From Peromyscus leucopus (taxonomy: Eukaryota; Chordata; Mammalia; Rodentia; Cricetidae): a DNA stretch of 64,000 nt. The stretch lies in assembly GCF_004664715.2 (NCBI RefSeq), contig NC_051074.1, positions 18,043,558 through 18,107,557 of the forward strand. Direction: 5' to 3'. This document shows, in pieces, positions 24,914 to 36,317 of the stretch. How positions within the stretch are numbered: the first letter of the stretch is position 1; each line of letters begins with the position of its first letter. The position numbers were made by a program, and so were the translations under genes. The notes beneath the pieces are model-generated. The model saw only the letters and a list, made by a program, of their open reading frames with translations, was not told the origin of the DNA and searched no databases.

Positions 24914-25928
24914 ATTTTAAAAAAAAGTCCACCATGCATATTTCTTTCAATTTTTAAAACAATTATCTCAACAGAAATTAACTTCTTTAAAAGTTAACAA
25001 ATCATTGTAAATTATAAGTCATAAAATGATCCCCAAAAGCAGCAAATGAAATGTCTTCCAATGCTGGAGTGAAGGCAGGCACTCTGAGTGTCCCTGTGAA
25101 TGACTACCATCTAAACCTTTTATCGGAAGCAGATTCCAAGATCCATACTCCCATGAAGATTCCGACTCAGGTCTGATTCAGAACTCACTTATCTGTACAG
25201 AAAACCCATACATCAGTACTGATACTTAGATGAGAAAGTTTGAGGTGAACAAGGCTATATATGATGTTTTGGGTAATTTTTGTATGCATAATATACAAAA
25301 AATAATACTTTCCAACGGTACTTTAAATTCACATACACAATTTGAGAACATACAAAATGTCTCTATGCAAAGTTTGGCTGGCCCATTCTTAAAAATAGCT
25401 CTGTATTTTTTTTTTAACTGCAAAGGCCAATGTTCATGTGAACTGTTTTATAGCACTTTTTATTATAGTAAATTATTGGCACGGTATTGAATATTAAAAC
25501 TGAGTTGATGGGGGAAAGTAGTCATTTACATTAGAAAAGTTGAAACTCATTTTCCTCTACCTCATTAACATTTTCAGACTGGTTTTGCCTATATGGGTAA
25601 AGCAAAATGGAAATCTGTATAATTATTCTGTGGATTTGTGTACTTGACTCTTACATGTGAAAAAGAAAACCAAATTTCTCACAATAGCATGTTTTTTTTT
25701 TTTCATCTAAATTGTCTGGGTAATTTCCTGTATTCTCTAGTTTATATAACCCAAGTACAAACAACTGTCTCCATTATCGTTGACTAAAAGTTTGTGTTTA
25801 AAAAAAATAGCACCAGAGTCACAGTTTTTCTGAAAGTTTGGCTACAATTTATGTAAATGAAAGTAAAAGTTGTAAAATTCAGGTCTCAAAGCATTTCGTA
25901 AGCACACTTACAACATAATACTATATAG
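24914..25928. other. Unclassified AT-rich sequence
   Basis: No gene or confident repeat. Frames at 25226-25490 on both strands are short and lack domains. Confidence 0.45.
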
Positions 25929-26084
25929 CTGGAAATGGTAAGAAAGCTCAGCAGACCACTAGCCGCCTAGCCTAAAACTCCAAGTTTGATCCCCAAAACC
26001 CACATAGTGGAAACAGAGAACTGACTCCTGAAAACTGACTTATGATGCCCACAAGCATATCATGGCAAATGTGTGTATGAGTAT

Positions 26085-26134
<50 letters not shown>

Positions 26135-26154
26135 TGAATAAATAAATATAAAAA
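25929..26154 (+). mobile_element. B2/B3-like SINE with (CA)n tail
   Basis: ctggaaatggtaagaaagct, a cctagcctaaaactccaagt segment, ttgatccccaaaacccacat (B-box region) and agtggaaacagagaactgac lead to 23 CA units at 26086-26132 and an AATAAATAAATATAAAA tail. A complete CA-tailed SINE of the tRNA-derived family. Confidence 0.8.
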
Positions 26155-26446
26155 ATGATTTAACAACTACACAGCTGTTCTTTCTTTAAAAAGTTCAAAA
26201 TCTGGACATATCTCAACTGGATACTGAGCCCTGAATATGGTCTTATTCATCACTTTATTACAATCGTAAGCAGTGATTCAACATATACTATCTTGGTAAA
26301 TTTTCATACATCAAAGTTAAAGACTATGTGCCATTTATGAGAATTAAGTCAATCCACCTCCTTTTGTGCAAAAGTATGCGAACATGGCTCCTACATAGAT
26401 GATGGTAAATAATAAATGCTAAAGTATATAAAATGTTTGTAGTCAC

Positions 26447-26609
26447 TGGGCGGTGGTGGCAGCGCATGCCTTTAATCCCAGCACTTGGGAGGCAGAGACA
26501 GGTGGATCTCTGTGAGTTTGAGGCCAGCCTGGGCTACCAAGTGAGTTCCAGGAAAGGTGCAAAGCTACACAGAGAAACCCTGTCTTGAAAAACCAAAAAA
26601 AAAATTTGT
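26447..26609 (+). mobile_element. B1 SINE, cricetid type, with perfect TSD
   Basis: tgggcggtggtggcagcgca, tgcctttaatcccagcactt, gggaggcagagacaggtgga and ctaccaagtgagttccagga, ending in ccctgtcttgaaaaacc and an A tail. The 11-base target-site duplication tttgtagtcac occurs at 26436-26446 and 26610-26620 without a mismatch, pointing to a fairly recent insertion. Confidence 0.97.
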
Positions 26610-27289
26610 TTTGTAGTCACCAAAGAAGTTTGGAGCAAGGTCACTTGTCATTTTGTTTTTTGTTCAATAGATGACCTGAAACCAGCTCAAAACAATTCTT
26701 TATCAAAAGCATAGCTTTAAGTTCTCAGTGACATGAATCAAATCTATAAAAGAGTAAGCCCTCATGGGCTTACTCACAGAAAATGTATGAGCTCAATTTC
26801 TTGCTGACTTAGCCTACCCAAAACCCCTATAAGATTTTAGAGTACCCCACCCCTTTCTTCTCAGGTAAGACATTGACTAAAGCAAAGGAAGTCAAAAGAC
26901 AACACCAGCTTCCAGTATGTTTGCTTAAGGGAAGCCTGAGTCAGGCGGTGGGTAAGCTTAGAAAGAAATAAGGTGAGCTCCAGATGCTATGGTACCATCT
27001 GAACCAAACCAGGCTCTCTCCTGAGCAAGAACACATCAAAGGCCCAGGAAAGAGAGAACAAATATATATATATGGGCTAGTTATCTTTTCCCGCACTCCT
27101 GCCTTTACCCTGCCTTCACATTCCTTACCCAATTTAACCCTTCCTATCCTTATTCCCCCTTTCCCTTCACAACAACCATGCTCTAGTCTTCTTCCTTTGA
27201 ACTTCCCCCACAGCCCTTCCTAGCTTCTTGACTGCTGTCTGTATTCCAATTTAAATACACGTCTCCAAAGTTACAGGTGTGACAGAGAG

Positions 27290-28255
27290 AACATGGTGTT
27301 TGTCATTCTAGGACTGGGCTACCTCAGTGAGAATGCTTATTTCCATCTCCATTCATTTGCCCGCGAATTTTCATAATTCTGTTTTGCTCCATAGCTGAAA
27401 AATATCCCATTGTGTATAAGTACCACATTTTCATTATCCATTCATCTTTTGATGGATAGCTAGGCTATTTTGTGGGTATCGTGAATAAAGCAGCAATCGA
27501 CATGGATGAGCAGGTATCTCTGTAATAGGAGACAGAGTCCTCTAAGAGTATGCCAGGAGAGATGCAGCTAACATTTTTTAAACAACTAAAAAGTATTTTT
27601 AAGTCAAATGTGAAATGAAGGGGTGTGGGGGGGCGGGTTCTTTTATTGAAAATAGATTTTCTTTCAGACAATATGTTCTATTACTGTTTCCTCTCTTTTC
27701 ACTCTTCCCAGTTCCTCCCCACCTTCTCTTTGATCCGGATACACCCCCTGTCTGTCTCTCCTTAGGTCTATTCTAGATTTTCTCCTTAACTCGATTTCTA
27801 GCTCTTGGGGAACCTCAACAGCTATTTCCACAGTGGCTGCACCCGTTTTCACACCCACCTACAGTGAATAAGGGTTTCCTTTCCCACAACACAAATCCAC
27901 GGCAGCCTTTGTTGTCATTTGACTTGGGAGGATATGTTTATTTGTTTTTCTTAGCCATCCTGGCTGAAGTAAGATGAAATCTCAAAGTTTTAATCTGTAT
28001 TTCCCTGGTAGCTAAAGATGTTGAACATTTAAAAGAAAATATTTCTTGGTCATTTCTATTTCTTCCTTTGAGAATTTTCTGTTTACTTCCATGCCCTAAT
28101 TTTTAATTGAGTCATCTGCCTTGTTGGTGGTGAGTTATTTTGGTTCTTTATGTTAAAGATACTAACACTCTGTCAGATATATAGCTGGTAAAGATTTTCT
28201 CCCATTCTTTACCTTATCTATTCTCCGGAATGATATCACTGCTTATTATTATTGT
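27290..28255 (-). mobile_element. L1 ORF2 segment, inverted 5' part
   Basis: The plus strand shows the antisense ORF2 order: gctgaaaaatatcccattgt, tccattcatcttttgatgga, aataaagcagcaatcgaca, (nested piece), ttggggaacctcaacagcta, ttccacagtggctgcacccg, gtatttccctggtagctaaa, actctgtcagatatatagct, then gattttctcccattc. It is followed at once by a sense-oriented L1 3' end, which fits a 5' inversion made by twin priming. Many stops; not coding. Confidence 0.75.
27568..27768 (-). mobile_element. L1 3' fragment nested in an older L1
   Basis: gaaaatagattttctttcag, acaatatgttctattactgt, cttcccagttcctccccacc and a gatccggatacaccccct segment are antisense L1 3' sequence. It interrupts the surrounding ORF2 segment, which resumes at taggtctattctagattt. 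Limits are approximate. Confidence 0.5.
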
Positions 28256-28937
28256 CTTTATTTATTTATATATTGTTCTGCTATGTTCATAAATCAATGC
28301 CTTTCTCAACTCACATCAGTAGAGCGTCTTTTTTGCAGTTTGATGGCAACTAACAGAGACCCAAACCAGGCTACATGCAGAGAATAAGAAAGTATAGAAC
28401 ACTCAGTTCTAACTGGGACACCTATTTCACACTCTCTACCCAAGGCTCAGGAATTATCAAGAAAGAAGGAGCAGAAGCACTGGAAGAGTCAGAAGCACTG
28501 GACATCTGCTACAACACTTTGTTTCCTGAACACAACAGGCATAAAACTCCATGCACGGGATCTGAGTCAGATCAAGCCAGCCAAATCCCAGTGCAGATGG
28601 GGAGGGGCTTATGAACCTCCACTCCTAGCTAAGGAGATATTGACAACTACTGGCTGGTGGGGCGGGAGAGTAAGTTTTCTTCATAGATGAGGACTTGAAA
28701 GTGTACCCATGCTTCAGTAGATGGTCCCCTGCAGAGAAAGGAGACACTAAATGGACTCACTGAGGGTTTTTTGTTTTGTTTTGTTTTGTTTTTTGTTTTT
28801 TGTTTTAAGAGAGAGAAAGCACATGAAGTTGAGAAAGAAAAATGGTGACAGTATAGGGAAGAACTCAGATGAGGTGAATTTGATCAAAACACAGTATACA
28901 TATGGATAAAATGATCAATTTTAATAAAACATGCTAT
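28256..28937 (+). mobile_element. L1 LINE 3' end, sense part
   Basis: gcgtcttttttgcagtttga, tggcaactaacagagaccca, a caaggctcaggaattatcaa segment, cacgggatctgagtcagatc, then a cagtagatggtcccctgc segment, a TTTTG-rich tract (28765-28807), agagagagaaagcacatgaa and gatcaattttaataaaaca. This is the full order of a rodent L1 3' end, with AATAAA at 28923-28928. It joins the inverted segment at left. Confidence 0.8.
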
Positions 28938-30435
28938 TTCATCTTCAGTTATTCATTGTGGGGCCTTACTCTACTTCAGTGAAGAGAGAATTGATTGAAA
29001 ATACTCATTTCAAAAGAGGCTTTCTTAAACTCATATATCCAGTCATCTAAAAGGAACTAATTCCAATTCTTATAAAATAAACAAGCAAATAAATGAAAAT
29101 ATGAATACTGAAGGGGAAAAAGGCAAGAAAATAAGAGGAAACTCAGTATGGAAAACTGAAGGACTTTCCAAATCAGGACTCAGAGTGTGTCTTTTTCATC
29201 TGAATTCAAATGGTATAAACTCCCCAACATAGCAAACTCCTGGATTAACTAGAACACTGAAATACAGAGCAAAACAAACAAAACAATTATTTGCTATTTA
29301 TTATTCTTGCATTCCCTTGTCAATTACCTTCTGCTAAAATAAATATTTTGAAATTTCAAAAATAATTTATACCCCCACATTGTTCAAATTGAAAGCTAAC
29401 TGACTACATTATGCAATGTTTCCAACTGAAAGCAACAACAACAAAAATTGTTCTTTTCCCAATAAGAAATATTAGGACCTTCATTAAAATCACACTTTGT
29501 CCTACATTGACAACCTTCATCCTCAATTCAAGTACACAAAATGATAGAGGAAAAAAAGAGAGAATTTAAAAATTAATGTTCAGTCTACATCAAGATACTC
29601 ATGCCCATAGACTAGAAAGACAAAGAAATCCATTGGACAGGACTGATGATCTTGGGCCAGGTTCTATGCTGAGAAACAGACATGAGTGGGTGGAAATTTT
29701 GTGCCCACACAATAGTGGAGACCGACTCCATATGGGGGCAGTGACTAAGGCTGTCTCTGTGCTTAGAGTGAGAAGCTCCCTTGCTGTGAAAGGAAATTAA
29801 AGAGAGAATGAGGATGCAAACACCCTTGAATGTGGGCTCACACAACGAAGCTACTGATTAGTTTCTTAAACCTGTTCTTACCCTAACACCACCACTGAGC
29901 CAGAGACCCAAGGTGAAAATCCATGGTTTTTAACAAAGGAAAAGAACGTCATAGGAGCCTGGATAGATGCATCTATAAAATCACTGTATAAGGACAGCTA
30001 CATCCACAGAGAAACGGGTAAGAAGTACCACTCCACAGGAGCCTGTGCACTAAAATGATAAAAGTGGACAAAAACGTATGCCCCAAAGGAAGCCAGGGAA
30101 ATAACCAGTTGATAGTCACTCAGTATCAAATGGAAATAATAGAGTACTCTTAAAATGATTTTAAGATAAGAATAGTTTAGGATCCTCACAAGAAAAAATT
30201 ACAAATAGAATGAATGAACATAAAAAAATAAAACTTTCTAGAAATGTAGTTGAATAAGACTTTTAGGTATTAAAATAAATTCAACAAATTAAGTATACTC
30301 TAAAGTGAAATGGGTCAAAAACCCAAAGCATTACAGAACAGTGCTGAGGAATTTCCCAAGAATCTGGCCATGAAAGAAAAAGTGCAGTTAAAAGCTATGG
30401 CATCAAGGGACAAGCTTAAAAAGCATCTGATGGAG
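28938..30435. other. Unclassified sequence
   Basis: No gene is supported. Short frames at 29576-29845 on both strands have no domain. The sequence is AT-rich with small A runs. Confidence 0.45.
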
Positions 30436-30540
30436 ACAAGGGTATTGTCACCTGCCTGCAATTCCAGCACACAAGAGGTGGAGGCAGGAGAACTGTTTAG
30501 GTCAGCTTTAGCAAACTAGCAAGATTCTGCCTGGGGGAAG
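30436..30540 (+). mobile_element. Degenerate B1/B4-like SINE
   Basis: cacctgcctgcaattccagc, acacaagaggtggaggcagg, agaactgtttaggtcagctt and aagattctgcctggggg follow the 7SL-derived order (cctttaattccagcac, a gaggcaggagaat segment, gttcaaggtcagc, caagaccctgtct). Old and diverged. Confidence 0.6.
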
Positions 30541-31440
30541 GTGGGAAGATAATAATCTCATGGAATTTTCTTACATTAAGTGAAAGTGAGGCGGGGAAGC
30601 AGCATTCAAAATAAGAACAATTTAAATATTTCCTTAATTAAATCAACCTGGTGCACATTAAATGCAAATCTTAGCTGGCTGAGTGTGACTTTTCCCCTAA
30701 GAAAACAAATGCCCAATAGCTGATGATGGTGAATGGTATTCAGGCAGACCTGGGGGTTAGGGTAGGGAAGGACTTCCTACTCTTACACATAGAATCCAAG
30801 GAACAGTGGCCCAACAATCCCAGTAACATCAGCAAGAAACAACTAATTGTAATCTTGAGCATCTGTGGTTCATCTCAGTCCTTGTCCCACTGATGTCTAG
30901 GGTATGAGTGGATCTCTGTTCCCACCCTAACAACAAAGGATATGTAGGAATAGATGCAGATGTCTACTGCTAACAGCTCTCCTGAGTACCTAGTAAACTT
31001 ACCTACCTGGGTGAACTAAAGTGGCTGTCATTAGAACTGTATCACCCAGGGCCTAAAATGACTGGTACACCTCTTTATTCCCACAGGTGCCAAGAATGGC
31101 TTGAAGAAATGGCAAACACTGGCATCCATAATGATGGACCTAAAGAGAAGAGACGGACTTCGTTGCTTGGCAGTCATTAAAAAGTACACAGACGATGTCT
31201 CAAGTAACAGGGTTTCCTCACATACAGAAGAAGACCACAAGTACAAGACTGAGGTCTCATCAGCAGTTGGCTTCACTTTGAGGCTGCTGCTCTCTTTGGC
31301 TTGCGAGTGGCCAAGCACATCTCTTTTCACAGGTTCCTCTTTGGTCTAGCCTGCGTGTAAGGACAGCAGTCACATTGAACTTGAAAGGAGGTCCCCATGA
31401 TAACCTTGTCTGGTACCATTTACATCTTTGTAGATGTAAC
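30541..31440. other. Unclassified sequence
   Basis: No gene is supported. Two overlapping frames (31101-31349 plus, 82 codons; 31031-31330 minus, 99 codons) were read and show no family, signal peptide or splice context I can recognise. Confidence 0.45.
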
Positions 31441-31848
31441 CAACCGTCTTATTAAATAAGAAACACAGAAACAATGTAAAAGAGAAAGCCGAGAGGTCAG
31501 AGCTCAGAGCTAAAATCTTACCCTTCCTCCTGCTGTCCCAGCTTCCCGAAAAGAGAGCTATTTCCTGTGTGCAAGTCGATTTTCCAGTCATTCTGCCTTC
31601 TCATTGGTTGTAAACCCAAACATGTGACTGCCTCGTCACTGTCTGAATGTACAGCCCCCTAGGTCTTAAAGGCATATGTCTCCAATGCTGGCTGTATCCC
31701 TGAACACACAGAGATCTATGGGATTAAAGGCGTGTGCCACCACCGCCACACTCTGTCTATGGCTCTAATAGCTCTGACCCCTGGGCAACTTTATTTATTA
31801 ACATGCAATCAAAATCACATTTCAGTACAATTAGAATACCACCACACA
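31441..31848. mobile_element. Cricetid LTR-like repeat carrying B1 remnant
   Basis: Consecutive parts are attaaataagaaacacagaa, gagaaagccgagaggtcaga, gctcagagctaaaatcttac, cccgaaaagagagctatttc, ctgccttctcattggttgta, gtcttaaaggcatatgtctc, then gatctatgggattaaaggcg, tgtgccaccaccgccac, ctctgacccctgggcaactt and caaaatcacatttcagtaca. I recall this order as an abundant repeat of cricetid genomes. The piece at 31720-31747 is the antisense of a B1 5' end, so the repeat is chimeric. Class and orientation are not settled. Confidence 0.6.
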
Positions 31849-32384
31849 TCTTTAAAGAGTTTTTTGTTTCTCCAACTGCAGTTACACTTTATGGTTGACA
31901 ACAGTTACAGGGGTTCCACATATTCATTTGGCAGGGCCCCCACATAATGTCAGATTCTTCTTTCTAATGTCATAACCACCCTAGACTAGTTTCCAGACAT
32001 GTTCTGGTATCTGCAGAGCAAGGAAATGCTGAAGGGGGCAGGTAAGAGTGGAACAAGGGCTGCCCAGACTCATCAGTCATAGAGACCTGACAGCAGGGGT
32101 GTGTGATGCATCTTCTCGGACACTCTGCTCCACAGATTGATGTAATCCGCTTCTTAGAAAAAACTGGAAAGAATGTTCTTATGGAAAGATTGGACTTCCT
32201 GCTAATTAGAACAAAATGAAGGCTCAAATTCAAGGCCGAAAGAAAATTACTTTTCTTAGCTCAAAGATGGAAAAGTGAAGTAAGCCAATCATCATCTGAG
32301 AAGTAATATAATCTTTATTGTGAAAGGAGAAAAATAGTATGTGGTAGAGAAGCAAAAAGGGTAGGTTTATATGGCTCAAGAAGG
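31849..32384. other. Unclassified sequence
   Basis: No gene or confident repeat between the LTR-like repeat and the B2. Confidence 0.4.
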
Positions 32385-32550
32385 ACGGGAGAAAACACTC
32401 AGTGGGAAAAGGCAGATACTGCTCTTGTAGTGGACCTGGATTAGATTCCCACAAACCTCTGTAACTCCAATTCTAGGTGATCTGAGGCCCTCTTCTGGCC
32501 TCCATGGGCATTGGATACAAACATACATACAGTAAAATGCAGGTATGTAT
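32385..32550 (+). mobile_element. B2 SINE, internally shortened
   Basis: aaacactcagtgggaaaagg, cagatactgctcttgtagtg, gacctggattagattcccac (B-box region), cctctgtaactccaattcta, ggtgatctgaggccctcttc and tggcctccatgggcattgga. The segment after the B box that usually reads catggtggctcacaac is missing. Confidence 0.85.
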
Positions 32551-32565
32551 GCCAAAATTAACGAT

Positions 32566-32672
32566 TGATGGAAATGTTGTTCTGTATTCTGTAAATATGT
32601 GTTGCTCTGATTGGTTGGTAAATAAAGCTGTTTGGCCAATGGTGAGGCAGAATAAGGTTAGGTGAGACATTT

Positions 32673-32733
<61 letters not shown>

Positions 32734-32994
32734 GACAGAATAGGGATACGCTGCTAGGCCACCACCAGAAAAAGCAAGATGTAAAGGTACTGGTAAGCCA
32801 TTAGCCACTTGGCAAAGTATAGATTTATAGAAATGGGTTAATTTAAGATGTAAAAGTTAGCTAGCAAGAAGCCTGAGCCTTACACCATACAGTTGGTAAT
32901 TAATATAAGCCTCTGTGTGTTCATTTGGGTCAGAGCAGCTGTAGGACCATGGGGCTGTGGGAGCCAGGTGGGATCAGGAAAACTTATAACTACA
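32566..32994 (+). mobile_element. Solo LTR of an endogenous retrovirus
   Basis: The element begins tgatggaaatgttgttctgt, includes ttgctctgattggttggtaa then ataaagctg, a GA tract (32676-32727), gaaatgggttaatttaagat and ataagcctctgtgtgttcat, and ends gaaaacttataactaca. The outline is TG...CA over 429 bp. The flanks aacgat (32560-32565) and aatgat (32995-33000) match in five of six bases, as a 6-bp target-site duplication. That size is usual for class II (ERVK-like) retroviruses. No internal region is present. The layout is that of an LTR common in rodents, but I cannot name the family with certainty. Confidence 0.8.
32676..32727. repeat. (GA)n microsatellite inside the LTR
   Basis: About 26 GA units within the solo LTR, where related copies usually have short GA-rich sequence. 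It has expanded in place. Confidence 0.95.
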
Positions 32995-32997
32995 AAT

Positions 32998-33057
<60 letters not shown>

Positions 33058-33117
33058 CAGACAGATAGATACAGATAGATACCTAGATAGACAGATAGAC
33101 AGAAAGACAGATAGATG
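32998..33117. repeat. (GATA)n microsatellite
   Basis: About 14 perfect GATA units (32998-33056) followed by about 60 bp of mixed GATA/GACA/TACA units. It begins within the right-hand target-site duplication of the solo LTR. The plus- and minus-strand frames here encode only repeat peptides. Confidence 0.97.
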
Positions 33118-33618
33118 AAGAGATATGACTCCATGCTTGTCAAACACTGTTAGCAACCTTTCCCCAGAGCTTCTGTTTATGTCAGAAGGTACTCTGCTAA
33201 ACTGATAAGTAAGCAGAATGTTAAAATCAAATATTTGTTTTAGTACAAACCAATGTCATATTTTAAAATCCCAGATAACATAAGATATTAAAAGTAAATG
33301 AAGCAAACACAACATGGAAAAGTCGTATCTATGGCATTAATTCTCAGGTAAATTTAACCACACAGAGACTGTCATCACTCACACAGCTGCTTCCTCGATA
33401 ACTAATCAATACCCCAAGCTATGTGTGCAAATGATGCTAATGAAGGAGCCTGAACATTTATTATTTGTTCATTCAACAAATACTAATGAAAATATAATAG
33501 CAAATGAGAAATACAAGCTTATAGTTTTTCCATTTGTGTCCAGTAAGAAAAATGTAGAGATCTTTCAATAAAGAACCATTTATAAAATCATGGTCAGGAT
33601 GAAAGAACACTAAGAAGT
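33118..33618. other. Unclassified AT-rich sequence
   Basis: No gene. A short L2/MIR-end-like piece (ttgttcattcaacaaatact) is at 33466-33485, antisense. Confidence 0.45.
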
Positions 33619-33977
33619 TATCTTAGTTAGGATTTCTATTGCTATGAAGAGACACCATGACCACAGCAACTCTTATAAAGGAAAATATTTCATTGGGGTG
33701 ACTGGTTTCCAGTTTCAGAGGTTCAGTCCATTATCATGATCACAGTGGGAGCATGGTGGAATGCAGATTGACATGGTGCTGGAATAGTAGCTGAGAGTCC
33801 TACCTCTCAAAGGCAAGAGGAAGTTGACTGAGATACTAGGCAGTATCTTGAGCATAGGAAACCTCAAATCCTACCCCTACAGTGACACAATATGGCCACC
33901 CTCCAACAAGGCCACACCTCCTAATAGTGCCACTCCCTGTGAAATTATGAGGGCCAACTACATTCAAACTACCAACA
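33619..33977 (-). mobile_element. MaLR LTR, ORR1-like
   Basis: The plus strand reads cttagttaggatttctattg, ctatgaagagacaccatgac, cagtttcagaggttcagtcc, attatcatgatcacagtggg, a gacatggtgctggaatag segment, tccaacaaggccacacctcc, then tagtgccactccctgtgaaa and cattcaaactaccaaca. On the minus strand this is a TG...-type LTR ending in ctaactaaga, with the layout of ORR1/MaLR LTRs. Related copies: 36318-36690 and 48392-48732, all on the minus strand. Confidence 0.75.
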
Positions 33978-35084
33978 GAGATAAAGCGCATTGTTCTATG
34001 TTGAGCCAATAGGAATTTGTCTATTATAAGACTGAAGAAGTAAGGAAAGGGGGAATTACTAGAACCAAGAAGACAATCAGATGGAGGAGGGTCCTCGGTA
34101 CGGTAGCTAGGATTTACTCAGAGAATAAAAATAGCCTGTCCAGTTTGCTAGGAAGGGAAATAGAGGGATGAAAATCTGACTTCCTCCACACTGTCCTTGT
34201 ATCTCCCATCAGGATGACACATTGACCAGTCCCACCTGAGACCAGGAGACAGGCAAACACAGGGCTGCAGTGCACACAGCTCAGTCTCTAAGACAGAGCT
34301 GGGTGAAGGCAATGGAGAGGCTCCATCATGAAGGGAGAAAGGAAAGCGGCTAGCCTACACCCCTATCATCATATTTTGTCTACTGGAGTCCAGTGCTCAG
34401 AGAGCTCACTCTCTTTTACACACACATGTTGGACCCCACCCCCAATAAACTGCCTTTCCAAATATTTGATGTTTTATAGTAATGGCAAAAGAAAACTTCA
34501 CTCTCAAGGAATTTGGAGACTCATGAATGAGATCAACATAAATTTCAAAGTGTTCGTTTAAAGGGCTCCCCACGGATCAGTGACTGAGCATAAAAAGCTG
34601 GGAGTTCTTTCTGGCAAGGATCGGTGATAATAACAGCTTAGTCTGGAGTAGCTCTGGAGCCTGTACCTGGATAAAAAGACTTCAAAATCTATACTCTGCC
34701 TTCAAACTTAAGAACCTTCTGAAAAGAAAGCATTTAAAAATCATCAAGACTCATAAAGTAACATAAACAAGTTTTGTGTCACTTTTTCTAAGCATCTGTA
34801 GAAAGTATGTAAACATCAACATCCCCTGGACACCATCATCTCTTCTTTATCACTTCCCTAACATTTTCTAGTCTCCATCGTTTTTCTGGGTGCATTTCAA
34901 ATGTCTTCAATAGTCTTTCATCCATGGATCTCAAAGTGGTTTTAAATGTTCACTTTCTTAACAAGTATGAGATGTAAAAATGTAGCTGTCGCTTTGTTTA
35001 AATATAGGACACATAAATAATTATTTTTTTAATTCTTGGTCTCAGAATACATCTTTTGTAGAATGAGCCATAAGTACAGACATT
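33978..35084. other. Unclassified sequence
   Basis: No gene or confident repeat in about 1.1 kb. The 77-codon frame at 34328-34561 has no recognisable domain. Confidence 0.45.
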
Positions 35085-35242
35085 CTCTGCTTCCTGGCCA
35101 CCCAAGGCAAGCTTCCTTGTCCTGCCACATCTTCCCACTGTGATACATTGACTCTCCAAAACCAAGAACCTAAATAAGTCTTCCTCTTCTGAATCAATTC
35201 TCCCAGGTATTTGGTTAGTGATGAAATCTAACACGAACATCT
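35085..35242 (+). mobile_element. MaLR-like LTR 3' fragment
   Basis: agaacctaaataagtcttcc, then a caattctcccaggtatttgg segment and ttagtgatgaaatctaacac resemble the 3' end of MaLR LTRs (gccaaaataaatctttcctc, a ggtattttgtcacagtgac region, an actaacac end). The 5' part is missing or unreadable. Confidence 0.45.
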
Positions 35243-35261
35243 AGGAAATATCAGGCACTGT

Positions 35262-35385
35262 GGTTAAAATAAATGATTCCCAAACTTTACTACATGTTCA
35301 GAGCATTGAGGAGGTGTTGAAAAATCCTTATATTCAGCCATCATCCCATACCAATTAAATCAGAACCCTTCAGCGATGGTGAAGA
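35262..35385 (+). mobile_element. MER20-like hAT DNA transposon
   Basis: gattcccaaactttactaca, tgttcagagcattgaggagg, tgttgaaaaatccttatatt and accaattaaatcagaaccct follow the MER5/MER20 order (ttctcaaactttagcgtgc, a cctggagggcttgttaaa region, a ctgattcagtagg region). Short, non-autonomous, old. Confidence 0.5.
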
Positions 35386-35507
35386 AATAATATATTTTAA
35401 ACTCAGTGGGCAATCCTGAAATGCAGCCAAATTTCATAACTAGCTCTAAAAATCCTTGTCACACAAGCCTGGCATAGAGACCAAGGGCATTAAGAGCATC
35501 TCAAACT

Positions 35508-35696
35508 CAGTTCTCAACCTGTGGGTCCTGACCCCTCTAAAGAGCAAATGACCCTTTCGCAGGGGTTGTCATTGTTTAAGACCATCAGAAAACACAGATA
35601 TCTACATTACAGCTAATAATAACTCTTCACAAAAAGAATTTTATGGTTGGGGTTCACCACATGAGGTTACGGCACTAGGAAGGAAGAGAACAACTG
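35508..35696 (+). mobile_element. URR1-like hAT-Charlie DNA transposon
   Basis: It starts cagttctcaacctgtgggtc, continues with aatgaccctttcgcaggggt, a taagaccatcagaaaacaca segment and ttatggttggggttcaccac, and ends aggaagagaacaactg. The ends are an imperfect terminal inverted repeat of the CAGTGGTTCTCAACC type. A better copy is at 43908-44127. Non-coding. Confidence 0.8.
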
Positions 35697-36036
35697 CCCT
35701 AGAAGTTTCTAAGACCTGAAGACCTACATCAGTCACCCAGATCTACTGAAGCAATATTTGTTTTAATGTACTTCTAAATAATTAAAATGTACACAGAGGT
35801 TTGAGCTACTACTTCAAATAACCCAACAAGCAAAACAGGCCAATAGCACTGTCTTCATTTTATAGAAAAACATGTTGAGGAAGTCCAATGGGGAAATATT
35901 TTAATTCTGGGATGACTGCTTTGACCACATTGTTTTTAAAACTGAAAAAAAAAAAGAGAGATTCATAGACTTTAGTGTACCTAATGAAGATTATTAATGT
36001 ACTATGGAGGATTTATCATCCCAGAAGCCCTCTGCT

Positions 36037-36317
36037 ATGGTTCGAGTTTCCCCAAATGCACATATGTTGAAGAACAAGTCTGTAGCTAGTGGCACTATTG
36101 ACAGAAGATTGTATCATGAGAATGATAATTTCATTGATGGGTTCCTTCTTTGGTGAGTGAATAGGCTATTAGTAAGGAGCTGGCAGCCTACTTAGAGAAA
36201 GGACATCACTGGAGGAATGCTCTTGAAGGATACACCTTGCCCTCTCTCTCTGTTTTTCAAATATAAAACAGTAAGAAGCTCTTCATTGTAACTTCTCTGT
36301 GATGAAGCTTCATCTCC
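36037..36317 (+). mobile_element. MaLR-like LTR, 5' part (split)
   Basis: tgctatggttcgagtttccc, caaatgcacatatgttgaag, ggcactattgacagaagatt, a cattgatgggttccttc segment and ccttgccctctctctctgtt follow the MaLR LTR order. The 3' part appears after the insertion, at 36691-36826. Confidence 0.6.

Noticed and set aside
31031..31349. Overlapping 82- and 99-codon frames on opposite strands beside a cacag acceptor-like site
   Set aside because: No protein similarity recognised and no matching donor or polypyrimidine context that would support an exon.
32880..33156. Frames encoding IYLS-type repeats
   Set aside because: They translate the GATA microsatellite.
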